DNA of 64,000 nucleotides from Geomonas paludis (lineage in GTDB: Bacteria > Desulfobacterota > Desulfuromonadia > Geobacterales > Geobacteraceae): contig NZ_BLXY01000002.1 in assembly GCF_014193585.1 (NCBI RefSeq), positions 682,001 through 746,000 on the forward strand, read 5' to 3'. Below the pieces are notes generated by a model. That model did not search any database, had not been told where the DNA came from, and saw nothing but the letters and a program-made list of their open reading frames with translations. Below, piece after piece: positions 32,305 to 40,429 of this stretch; within the stretch, counting starts at the first letter, position 1; each line of letters begins with the position of its first letter. The translations under genes and the position numbers were made by a program.

Positions 32305-33620
32305 GGTCTTGTTCTCCGGTAGTAGGTGGCGCCGACCAGCCAGGCGGCCAGGGCCACGATCAGCACGCCCGAGGTGTTAAGCGAGACGAAGAAGGCGGTC
32401 GAGGAGAGCGCCATCAGCGACCCCAGGAAGACGGCGTAAAAGGCGACCAGCGCCGCCCCCCTGAGCCTCGCGAAGCTCAGGATGAGCAGGTCCAGGAGCA
32501 CCAGCGAGCAGAAGGCGACGATGAACCCCGGCACCAGCCCGAAGGATGCCTGGTAGTCAAACAGGAAGCAGGTGTTCATTCCGATGTTCTCCGTGGCGCC
32601 GGCCACGTAGCGCATGCCGACCGCCTGGGCCAGGTTCAGGTGCTCGACCCCGAACAGCGAGGCGAGCGGCCTGATGTTGGCGTACTCCAAAAGTCCGCTG
32701 TGCTGGGCGTAGAGGTTGGTGTAAACCCCCGTGGAAAAGGGGGAGATGAAGATCCTCTCGAAGATGCCGTGCTGCAGGTAGAACCAGAGCAGGGCCAAGG
32801 AAAGGCTGTTCATCATGTTGTCCCGGGCGATGGTCAGCAGGGACGCCACCACGAGCGCCCCGGAGGCCGCGACCGCCACCACCTGCCCGCCGCGCCTGAC
32901 CCCGTAGAGCAGGAGGTACCCGATGCCGAGCTTCATGATGAGGCTGCCGCCGGGGGACCGGGCGCCGGTCAGCATCACGCTCACCACGATCAGGGCCAGC
33001 AGGGCCAGCACCAGCAGGGTCTCCAGGCGCCCCCTGGTGAGCCGGCGCGAGAACCAGAGCAGCCCGGCGCAGGCGGGGGCTATGGTGGACATGTACCAGG
33101 AGTAGCCGTAACGGACCACCGGGCTCTCCACCAGGGTCAGCGAGTTCTCCCGCGCCTCCTCGCTGTTCAAAGGGTCGAACAGGTTGGCCCACAGCCCCGT
33201 GGTCTGCAGCGGCACCTTGGCGAGGTAGAGCGCCACGATCAGCAGCGCCGCCCCCGCCAGCCAGAGGGTCAGCTTCTGCTCCCGCTGCCGCCACGGTTCG
33301 CAGCGGTCCACGCTCACCGCGCGGCAGCGCTGGTAGATCCTGCGCGCCCGGACCGTGAGGAGCGGAGTCAGCAGGGCGAAGCAGAGAACGCAAAGCGGAA
33401 ACAGGAGCGTCGCGACCCGCAGCCCGGGCAGAGCGGCGAACTCGTACAGCCTCGGTGCCCCGAAGTAGTTGTACTCGTCGGAGACGAAGGCCGCGGCACC
33501 GCTTAGGTGCACGGTCATGAGCAGCGCGACCCACACCGTCGGACGCAGCACCATCCAGGGTTTGCGGAGCACGATCGCGATCAGGGCGAGCCAGGTGGCG
33601 CAGTAAAGAATCACGAACAT
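32292..33620 (-). CDS. Wzy-like O-antigen/EPS polymerase
   Basis: A 442-residue polytopic inner-membrane protein with about ten or eleven hydrophobic segments (for example LTLWLAGAALLIVALYLAKV). A longer periplasmic loop follows LFDPLNSEEARENSLTLVE. Wzy proteins join lipid-linked repeat units in the periplasm and diverge strongly in sequence. The call therefore rests on topology, a GARSPGGSLIMKLG segment and the locus. It sits between the amidotransferase and deacetylase genes with minimal spacing. Confidence 0.75.
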   Translation of the reverse strand: MFVILYCATWLALIAIVLRKPWMVLRPTVWVALLMTVHLSGAAAFVSDEYNYFGAPRLYEFAALPGLRVATLLFPLCVLCFALLTPLLTVRARRIYQRCRAVSVDRCEPWRQREQKLTLWLAGAALLIVALYLAKVPLQTTGLWANLFDPLNSEEARENSLTLVESPVVRYGYSWYMSTIAPACAGLLWFSRRLTRGRLETLLVLALLALIVVSVMLTGARSPGGSLIMKLGIGYLLLYGVRRGGQVVAVAASGALVVASLLTIARDNMMNSLSLALLWFYLQHGIFERIFISPFSTGVYTNLYAQHSGLLEYANIRPLASLFGVEHLNLAQAVGMRYVAGATENIGMNTCFLFDYQASFGLVPGFIVAFCSLVLLDLLILSFARLRGAALVAFYAVFLGSLMALSSTAFFVSLNTSGVLIVALAAWLVGATYYRRTRPCAA

Positions 33621-33621
33621 C

Positions 33622-35007
33622 TCAGATACCTTGCGCCTGCCGTTGCAGCCAGGAGCCGAAGAAGTCGGCGGCGCCCGGGTAGTACCAGTCGAAGGTGTTG
33701 TGGACCAGGATGGAGAAGCATCCCCCCGTGGCGGCGCAGCGGCGCCGGATCCGGGTGATCGCCTCCTCCTGGGCCGGCAGCGAGTCCTGGCTGGCCGCGA
33801 GCATCACCGGGGAGTCCATGACGATGAGCGGACGCTCCACCAGGGGCATCACCCGTTCCCCGGCAGCATCGTACACCGGGAAGGGGTGCGCGGTACCGCA
33901 GCGGAAGCCGCCGGGGCGGTAGTTGTAGCCCAGGCTCGAATCGTAGCTGAAGCCGCTGTCGGCCATGCGGCGCCAGGAGTGGGCGCCGCGCCAGGCCAGG
34001 TAGTGGTGGCGCACCCCGCAGGGGTGGGCGCCGCAGATCTCGAAGAAACGGTCCCGCTCACGCTGGAAGACGTCCGGCTCACGCGAGGCCAACTCGCCTA
34101 TGTGCCACCCCACCTCGTGCCCCCGCTCGCGCACCTGGTCCAGGAGGCGGCGCAGGGGGGGGTGGGCGAGGTCGTACCCCTCGTCCACTCCGCCGGGGCG
34201 GGCGGTCATGAAGAAGAAGGTCCCCTTCTGGCCCAGGGACTCGTCCAGGTCCATGAGGTCCAGTACCCCCCGGTAGCAGGGATCGTGCTCGGGGCGGCGC
34301 AGCGAACGGAGCCCGCACACCAGTTGCCCCAAGGCGCCCAGCGGGGAGCGCTGGCGCACCAGCCTCTTGGCCACCCCGCGTCCCACCCGGGAGAGGTCCC
34401 GGTAGAACCAGGGGACGTCGATGTCGTGGCTGATCCAGAACGAGGCCGCGGGGGGGAGCGCACGCCAACCGGGGCAGGCGGCCTCGACCCGGCTGCGCAG
34501 CACCAGCGCCCATTCATCGAGGACCGGGCGGTCCAGGAAGCCCTGGCGGTAGCATTGGGTCGCTTGCTCGTCGTGGCAGCCGAAGGCGTCCGGCACCGGC
34601 CGGTTGGCCTCCTCCCACCGGGTCAGCGCCATGAAGAGCGCGGCCGGCAGGTCCAGCGGAAAGGTGGCGCTGCCGTCACAGCCTGGTGCGCCGGGCGCGA
34701 TCCGGCACAGGGCGGGGAGGTGCCCGGTGTCCAGCCCCAAGGAGGCGCCCCGGGGCAGGAGTGCGGCAAGCTCCAGCCAAGGGAGTTCCCCCGGCGCCAG
34801 GTCGAGCTCTTGCTGCACCTGGTCCGCTGTGATGGCGGCAAAGGTGAGCACCGGCTCCCCCTGCCACCCGGCGCAACCGGCAACCAGCTGCCAGAGCCGC
34901 TCCAGGGCGTAGCGTGCCTGGGGCTCGCTCAGGAAGGCCCGCTCGTGCCAGGCATAGGCGATGCCGCCATGGCGCAGCAGGGATATGTCCGGGGCCGGCT
35001 TCAGCAT
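33622..35007 (-). CDS. NodB-like polysaccharide deacetylase family protein
   Basis: A 461-residue protein. From about residue 170 it has carbohydrate-esterase-4 features: ISHDIDVPW (metal-binding Asp), KGTFFFMTARPGG, HEVGWHIGELASR (His-x3-His-like) and GVRHHYLAWRG. The N-terminal 150 residues are not recognised. The start is the ATG at 35005-35007, overlapping the acyl carrier protein stop; the frame extends upstream only as a shadow of that gene. No signal peptide is seen, so it may act in the cytoplasm on a lipid-linked or nucleotide precursor. Confidence 0.75.
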   Translation of the reverse strand: MLKPAPDISLLRHGGIAYAWHERAFLSEPQARYALERLWQLVAGCAGWQGEPVLTFAAITADQVQQELDLAPGELPWLELAALLPRGASLGLDTGHLPALCRIAPGAPGCDGSATFPLDLPAALFMALTRWEEANRPVPDAFGCHDEQATQCYRQGFLDRPVLDEWALVLRSRVEAACPGWRALPPAASFWISHDIDVPWFYRDLSRVGRGVAKRLVRQRSPLGALGQLVCGLRSLRRPEHDPCYRGVLDLMDLDESLGQKGTFFFMTARPGGVDEGYDLAHPPLRRLLDQVRERGHEVGWHIGELASREPDVFQRERDRFFEICGAHPCGVRHHYLAWRGAHSWRRMADSGFSYDSSLGYNYRPGGFRCGTAHPFPVYDAAGERVMPLVERPLIVMDSPVMLAASQDSLPAQEEAITRIRRRCAATGGCFSILVHNTFDWYYPGAADFFGSWLQRQAQGI

Positions 35008-35255
35008 GCCCCCCGCTCGACCATGGTGGCGAGCAGCACCGCTATAGAGTCGATGTTGGCCATGTCGTCCGCGGTGAAGCGGATGTTGAAGGCGTTCTCG
35101 ATGGAGGCCAGCAGGTTGACGTGGGCCAGCGAGTCCCACTCCTCGATGTCGGCGGGTGTGGTGTGCTCGGTGATGGCCAGGCTGTCGTCGAAGAACTGGT
35201 TGCGGAAGATGTCCTGGATCACCTGCAGTGCATTTTCTTTCCAAACTGTGTTCAT
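35001..35255 (-). CDS. Acyl carrier protein
   Basis: An 84-residue acyl carrier protein. The 4'-phosphopantetheine site is Ser42 in EEWDSLAHVNLL, close to the canonical DSL motif. Acidic helices surround it, and the C-terminus (DSIAVLLATMV) is typical of carriers used in specialised pathways. It lies between the FkbH-like and deacetylase genes. Its likely cargo is a glyceryl or other short acyl group loaded by the FkbH-like protein. Confidence 0.9.
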   Translation of the reverse strand: MNTVWKENALQVIQDIFRNQFFDDSLAITEHTTPADIEEWDSLAHVNLLASIENAFNIRFTADDMANIDSIAVLLATMVERGAC

Positions 35256-35270
35256 GTCGGTCTACTCCGT

Positions 35271-37145
35271 TTAGTTGCCGCTGCCGTTTGCGTCGGCGAT
35301 GTAATGGGTCAGGTCCGGGGGGGGCGCGACGAGATCGAAGTGCCAGCGACTTTCCTGCCCGCAGTCCTGCTGCACCGAGGATCCCCCCAGCCGGTCGTAC
35401 AGGGTGGCCACCACGCCGTTTTTGGGCGTGGGGCGGAAGGCTCCCTCGAGGCGGGTGCAGCCGCGACCTTTCGCGACCTCCCAGATCTTGAGGAAGATGA
35501 AATCCTCCATGCCGCGCGAGAAGACGCGGCAGCTCATGGTCCAGGTGTCGACCAGCGCCGCCTGCCCGCGGAACCTGAGCACCACCGCCGCGATAACGCC
35601 GTGGTCGCCGAAACGGTCGCTCAGGGAAAACCAGCCCACCCAGGCATCGTCGGCCAGGGACAGGGCGGTCAGTTCCGGCTCGGAGTAGCGCGTGGTGGTG
35701 AGGTGGAACTGGTTGGTCTTGTTCACCAGCTGCGCCAGCCGGGACAGCCGGGCCTGGTCGGCGTCTCCCCAGCAGGCGCGCATCTCGAGGCTGCGCAGGT
35801 AGCCGTCCAGGTCGCTCGACTGCGCCAGGCAGGCGTTGCGGGCCGCGTTATCGCGATAGGCCCGGCTGCGGCTTCTGTCCTCCTCCACGAAGGTGAGGGT
35901 CTCGAACCAGGCGCCTTCGGCCAGGACACGCATGTAGTCGGCGGGGTCGGCGGAAAGTTCCGGGACCGCCACCTGCGGCAGCTCCGCCCGGACCAGGGCG
36001 CGTTCCGCTGGGTTGTCGTCGACAAAGACCAGTGCCTCCAGGCCCAGGTTCAGCTCGCGGGCGATCTGGCGCAGGTTGTCGGCCTTGTTGTCCCAGTTGG
36101 CGCGGAACACGGCGAAGTCGTCCAGGGTGAGCGCCATCCCCTGCCGGCTGCGGAACGGTTCCCTGGCCAGATCGGGATCGTTCTTGCTGCAGACGGCAAG
36201 GGCGATGCCGCGCAGGGAGAGCGATTTGGCGAAGGCCTGGAAGGCCGCGTAGGCCTCGCCCGCCGCCCCGGCATCAGGCCCGACGCGGATGCCGTCCACG
36301 CCGTCGTCGCCGACCACCCCGCCCCAAAGGGTGTTGTCGAGGTCGAGCACCAGACACTTGCGCGCTTTCCCCTTGGCGGCGGCGATAAGCTTGGCGCCGG
36401 CAAATGCGACCGGGGCGTGCGCCTCCAAGGAGAACGGGTGCTTGGAGTGGCACCACAGGCGGTGGTCTTCCCATCGCTCCAGGCCGAAGCAGCTGGCCAG
36501 GTGCTCGAGGTCGAAGACGGAGGCCCCGGCGGGCAGGGCCTGGGCCAGTTCCAGGTTGTAGCGGCGCTGCAGCGACGCCGCGCTCCAGGAGACCGAGCCT
36601 TCGAAGTTGCCCAGGACGCGGGTGGCGCTCGCTTCGGCGTTGTTCACCAGCACCGTGGCCGGCAGCGTCGCCAGCACCTGCCGAGCCAGCGTCGCCACTT
36701 CCGCCGCCCTCCCCGCCGCTGCCTCCTGCCACTGCTGCGGCTGGTCCCCCCAGAGCGCCTCCAGTTTCAGGTCCCGGGCGGTGAGGAAAAACCAGACCAG
36801 GTCGGGGCGGAACGAGTAGAGCCCGGAGCTCGGGTCGGCGGCCTCCTGGCGCCAGGTGTCGAACGGGGCCAGGTAGGGCTCGAGCCGGAAGCCTTCCAGC
36901 AACAGCCAAAAGCGCAGCGCCCCCACCAGGTGGTCCAGCGTCGAGCCGGCCAGAAAGGCGACCCGCAGTACCGGAAGCCCCTCCAGCCCTTGCGCGATGG
37001 TGAGCGCGAGGCGGGCGTACTGAGCCTGCATGGGGAGCGGGTCGTGGCGGCTGGCCAGGGAGCGCAGCACCTCCAGGGCCCGGGCGTGTTCCCCGGCCTT
37101 GCAGTGTTCCTTCGCCATCATCAGCATGTGTGTCGGTTCAGCCAT
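35271..37145 (-). CDS. FkbH-like HAD-IIIC family protein
   Basis: A 624-residue protein. An N-terminal helical, TPR-like start and an SGNH-like segment (1-240) are followed by a HAD-IIIC domain with LVLDLDNTLWGGVVGDDG, LAVCSKND and VFVDDNPAERALVR. The C-terminal GNAT-like domain has NKTNQFHLTTTRYSE and SCRVFSRGMEDFIF. FkbH proteins use 1,3-bisphosphoglycerate to make glyceryl-S-acyl carrier protein. The partner carrier gene follows 15 bases downstream. All HAD aspartates are present. Confidence 0.9.
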   Translation of the reverse strand: MAEPTHMLMMAKEHCKAGEHARALEVLRSLASRHDPLPMQAQYARLALTIAQGLEGLPVLRVAFLAGSTLDHLVGALRFWLLLEGFRLEPYLAPFDTWRQEAADPSSGLYSFRPDLVWFFLTARDLKLEALWGDQPQQWQEAAAGRAAEVATLARQVLATLPATVLVNNAEASATRVLGNFEGSVSWSAASLQRRYNLELAQALPAGASVFDLEHLASCFGLERWEDHRLWCHSKHPFSLEAHAPVAFAGAKLIAAAKGKARKCLVLDLDNTLWGGVVGDDGVDGIRVGPDAGAAGEAYAAFQAFAKSLSLRGIALAVCSKNDPDLAREPFRSRQGMALTLDDFAVFRANWDNKADNLRQIARELNLGLEALVFVDDNPAERALVRAELPQVAVPELSADPADYMRVLAEGAWFETLTFVEEDRSRSRAYRDNAARNACLAQSSDLDGYLRSLEMRACWGDADQARLSRLAQLVNKTNQFHLTTTRYSEPELTALSLADDAWVGWFSLSDRFGDHGVIAAVVLRFRGQAALVDTWTMSCRVFSRGMEDFIFLKIWEVAKGRGCTRLEGAFRPTPKNGVVATLYDRLGGSSVQQDCGQESRWHFDLVAPPPDLTHYIADANGSGN

Positions 37146-37149
37146 CGGT

Positions 37150-38598
37150 TCACCCCTTTGCTGCGGTATCTGGGCCGGTGGTCGCCATCGCGGTGAGGAT
37201 AGGCAGCATCACCTGGGCCGCGTCCAGACCATCGGCGGCCAGCGGGTTGGCGGTGAGGTCGGTGCGGATCCGGGGCAGCCGCGGCGCGACGATGGTCAGG
37301 TCGGGGTTGCCCCGCATCAGGGCCTGGCAGAGCAGTTCCCCGGCGGATTTGGCCATGGCGTACTCCACCATCCCGGAGGGGACCTCCTCGACGGCCACGG
37401 ACGAGGGCCAAAGCACGTGGCGCAGCTGCGCGGATTCCCGCCTTAGCGCGTCGAGCACCCGGGCGAAGAGCGTCACGTAGTACAAAAGGTAGCGCTCCAG
37501 GTTGGCGGCGTTGAAGTCGTAACGGTCACCGGCGATGGGGGGGGTGACGAAGTAGTACAGGTGGCTGGGGTGCCACCCCGACGGGAGCAGCGCGGCCGGG
37601 TCCGCCTCGCTTTCCACCTCGAAAGAGACGGCCTGAGCCCTCCCCCCGCCGGCGACAATCTCCGCGGTAACGGCCTCGGCGCTGCGCGCCGACCTGGCGT
37701 AGGTGAGCACCACGTCGGCACCCCCGGCGGCCAAAAGCTTGGCCGTTGCCTCCCCGATGCCCCGGCTCCCCCCCACCACCAGGGCGCGCTGCCCGGCAAA
37801 CGCCCCCGCCTCGACCAGGGAGGCAAGCTCCCGGTACCCCGCCTGCGCGCAGGGTTTGGGGCGTACGAACGCCTGCAGTTGCGCACGCCAGCCGGCGCCA
37901 TCGGCCTCGACGTCGCAGCGGCGGATGGTGGGGTGCAGCTGCACCACCCGGAAGTTGACCCGCTCCGGCTGCGGCGCGGCGCTGGCGTAGTCAAAGCTGA
38001 TGTCGAGGTTAGAAAACACCGAGTGCAGCCCCGGAGCACGCATGCCGACCACGTAGGTGGTGGCCAGCATGCCGTGCAGAAACTGCGCAGGCCACGAGGA
38101 GGCCAGTGCCGGGAAGAGCCGCGCAGCCTCCCCGGCCGCGGGAAGCGGCAGGCGCGCCTCGCCCTGCATCCCCTCCAGCTCAGACGCTTCCAGCTCCCAG
38201 GGGAGCTCCGCTGCTGCGGGAGCTGCCTGCGCGCCCGGCGCTGCTGCGGCGGCACCGGAGGGCTGCAGGTGGACCAGGGCCCGGAAGACCTGGTTTCCCT
38301 GGCACAGTCCGTTCAGTCGCAGGGTTCCCGTCGCCGCGTCGCCCTGCACGAGGTACTCCACGGTGGCGCCGGTCGGTACCGGCTTGGTAAAGGCCGCCCG
38401 CACCTGCCTGGGCACCAGCTCCGGGCTCCCGGAACATACACGCTCCAACCCCTGGAGCAGCAGGTGGATGCCGTGCACGATGGTCTGCCCGAAATATGTG
38501 CGCCGCGCCGCCTCCTGGTCCAGGTGCATCGGGTTGCAGTCCCCGGAAAGGCGGGCGAAAAGCTGCGACATTTCAGCGCTAAAGGTGCAGTGCCCCAT
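37150..38598 (-). CDS. Double-hotdog (MaoC-like) dehydratase fused to an SDR ketoreductase
   Basis: A 482-residue fusion. Residues 1 to about 120 form a MaoC-like hotdog with the hydratase signature SGDCNPMHLDQEAARR, ending in IVHGIHLLLQG. Residues 150-270 look like a second, degenerate hotdog. Residues 275-482 are a short-chain dehydrogenase with ALVVGGSRGIGEATAKLL, a Ser in WPSSVAV and EYAMAKSAGE (Tyr-x3-Lys). The pairing resembles the reductase and dehydratase steps of fatty-acid synthesis acting on carrier-bound substrates. The ATG follows GAGAGGGGAT. Confidence 0.8.
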   Translation of the reverse strand: MGHCTFSAEMSQLFARLSGDCNPMHLDQEAARRTYFGQTIVHGIHLLLQGLERVCSGSPELVPRQVRAAFTKPVPTGATVEYLVQGDAATGTLRLNGLCQGNQVFRALVHLQPSGAAAAAPGAQAAPAAAELPWELEASELEGMQGEARLPLPAAGEAARLFPALASSWPAQFLHGMLATTYVVGMRAPGLHSVFSNLDISFDYASAAPQPERVNFRVVQLHPTIRRCDVEADGAGWRAQLQAFVRPKPCAQAGYRELASLVEAGAFAGQRALVVGGSRGIGEATAKLLAAGGADVVLTYARSARSAEAVTAEIVAGGGRAQAVSFEVESEADPAALLPSGWHPSHLYYFVTPPIAGDRYDFNAANLERYLLYYVTLFARVLDALRRESAQLRHVLWPSSVAVEEVPSGMVEYAMAKSAGELLCQALMRGNPDLTIVAPRLPRIRTDLTANPLAADGLDAAQVMLPILTAMATTGPDTAAKG

Positions 38599-38615
38599 AT
38601 CCCCTCTCCCCTCCC

Positions 38616-39530
38616 TCACGACCTTTTGGCCACCACGTAGGCCACGTTGATGGGGAGCCTGTCCTGGGCGCACTGCTCCAGGGTGCATCCCTGCTTGGGT
38701 AGCACGCAGGAGTCGAGCACGCGGAAGCCCCCCCGGTCAATGAGCGCCTCGAGCCCCTGCAGCGTCTCCGGGTTGTAGATGTGGTCCACGGCAGGGGAGT
38801 TGATGCAGGTGGTCAGGAAGACATAGGCGTCATCGGCGACCGCCGAGCGCGCGGCCTCCAGGAAGCGCTCCGGCTCCTCCACGTGCTCGAGTACCTCCCC
38901 CATCACCAGAGCGTCGGCCGGGCGCTCGAAGCGCTCGCTTAGGAAATCCCCCTGCCATATGCTCGCCTTGTCGAAGCTGCCGAAGTAGCCGCTGGCCACG
39001 ATGCCCTGGGTGAGCGCCACGCTGGTCGCGGAGATGTCGACCCCTTCGTAGCGATCGAACCCGGAGCTGCGCATCGCCTCAAGGAAGTAAAGGCCGTGGC
39101 CGGGCCCGACCTCGCGGTAGACACCCCTGCGGGTGGCAGGCAGGGTCTTCTGGAAGAAGCGCAGCATCTGGATGTGGTTGATCCACCAGTAGGAGGAGAG
39201 CGCAAGACCGATCATGTAGCGGCGCATGTAGTCGCCGTTGTCGTAGACGGCGGCCGCGGCTTCGGCATAGCTGGCGCAGCGGTACTTGCCGGTCTGCTTG
39301 AAGTGCATTTCCTCCCGGAACATGTCCTGGACGATGGTGAGGTAGCACTCGGCCAGCTCTTCGTAGCTGGCGTCCTGCTGCAGCAGGTAGCGGATGTACT
39401 GCTCCGCGGCGGCGCGTTCGCTCTGGGTCAATTCGGCCAGCGAGCCCTGCAGGAACTTGCGGTGCATCGGCTTGCGCTGGAGGATCAGGGCGACCAGGCG
39501 GTCGCTGGCGTTTTGGCTGGTCTCGTTCAT
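38616..39530 (-). CDS. SAM-dependent methyltransferase
   Basis: A 304-residue protein. The N-terminal half is helical (with AEQYIRYLLQQDASYEELA). The C-terminal Rossmann domain has YREVGPGHGLYFLEAMRSSG (motif I), EGVDIS and ALVMGEVLEHVEEPERFL. The last is typical of class I methyltransferases with the Methyltransf_23 pattern. It lies between the AAC(3)-like and hotdog-SDR genes. O-methylation of a carrier-bound or glycan-bound glyceric acid fits the context but is an inference. Confidence 0.83.
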   Translation of the reverse strand: MNETSQNASDRLVALILQRKPMHRKFLQGSLAELTQSERAAAEQYIRYLLQQDASYEELAECYLTIVQDMFREEMHFKQTGKYRCASYAEAAAAVYDNGDYMRRYMIGLALSSYWWINHIQMLRFFQKTLPATRRGVYREVGPGHGLYFLEAMRSSGFDRYEGVDISATSVALTQGIVASGYFGSFDKASIWQGDFLSERFERPADALVMGEVLEHVEEPERFLEAARSAVADDAYVFLTTCINSPAVDHIYNPETLQGLEALIDRGGFRVLDSCVLPKQGCTLEQCAQDRLPINVAYVVAKRS

Positions 39531-40429
39531 CGGTAGTGTATGATCCCCCTATCTCGCAGTGCCGCCAGCTCTTGCGACAAGCGGTCAACCGGGTACAAAG
39601 CTATGCTGGTGCCCCGCAGCTGGAAAAAGTTCATCGCCTGCGGGGAAAGGTTCCTGGCCAGCCCGCGGTAGTCCATGCGCGGCGCCACTTCCTGCGCCAC
39701 CTGCCAGTCGGCCACCTCGACCGCGCTGCCGTCGGCCTGGACCACCCGGCAGAGCAGCGGCTCCGGGTCGTGCACCCGGAAGGGAAGTTTTTCCGGCTCG
39801 AAGTCCTCGATCCAGTGCAGGAAGGAGATGTAGCCCGGCGGCAGCCCCAGGGTCAGGATCCGTGCGTCCGGCCTCAGGCGCAGCCGGTCGAAGGGGGAGT
39901 CCGGCCCGTCCGCCCGCAGGCAGCGTTCGTGCCCGCCCAGCAGCGCCTCGGCCATGGGCCCCGCCCCGCAGATGGAATGCCTGGGGTGCAGGCTGCGCAG
40001 CACGCCGGGGCTCCTGCGGAACATCTCGTTGACGATTCCCGTGTAGGTCGGCTCGCGCTCCACCAGGAAGTCCCGCGGCGGGGTTTCGAAGATATTGTTG
40101 GTGTAGGCCGGCATGAGCAGGGTCCCTTCCGGACCCACGGCACGGCGCAGCGCGTTCAGGATGTCGAGCGGGTTGCCCCGGAAGGTCGGCATGTCGTTGA
40201 ACGAGCTCTGCACGAAGAGGATGCTACCTTGCGTTACGCCGGCCCGGTGCAGGGTCTCGACCAGCTCGTTGGCGTCGAAGGTCCCCAGCCGGCGCACCAG
40301 CGCCTCCCGCTCCTTCTTGCGCCGCGCCCCTTCCCTCTTTCTGAGCTTCTTGCTGATGCGCTGCACCAGGAACTCCGGGAGCAGGGACCTCAGCCGGTAT
40401 TTAAGCAGTGTGAGCGTCAAGTTGGGCAC
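39527..40429 (-). CDS. AAC(3) family N-acyltransferase
   Basis: A 300-residue protein of the aminoglycoside 3-N-acetyltransferase fold. Family features are GVTQGSILFVQSSFNDM, ALRRAVGPEGTLLMPAYT, the substrate-site LHPRHSICGAGP and RILTLGLPPGYISFLHWIE. Homologues inside glycan loci are thought to acylate amino sugars rather than antibiotics. The called start is a GTG at 40429; a TTG three codons later has a better-spaced GGAAGG. It overlaps the end of the flippase gene. Confidence 0.82.
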   Translation of the reverse strand: MPNLTLTLLKYRLRSLLPEFLVQRISKKLRKREGARRKKEREALVRRLGTFDANELVETLHRAGVTQGSILFVQSSFNDMPTFRGNPLDILNALRRAVGPEGTLLMPAYTNNIFETPPRDFLVEREPTYTGIVNEMFRRSPGVLRSLHPRHSICGAGPMAEALLGGHERCLRADGPDSPFDRLRLRPDARILTLGLPPGYISFLHWIEDFEPEKLPFRVHDPEPLLCRVVQADGSAVEVADWQVAQEVAPRMDYRGLARNLSPQAMNFFQLRGTSIALYPVDRLSQELAALRDRGIIHYR

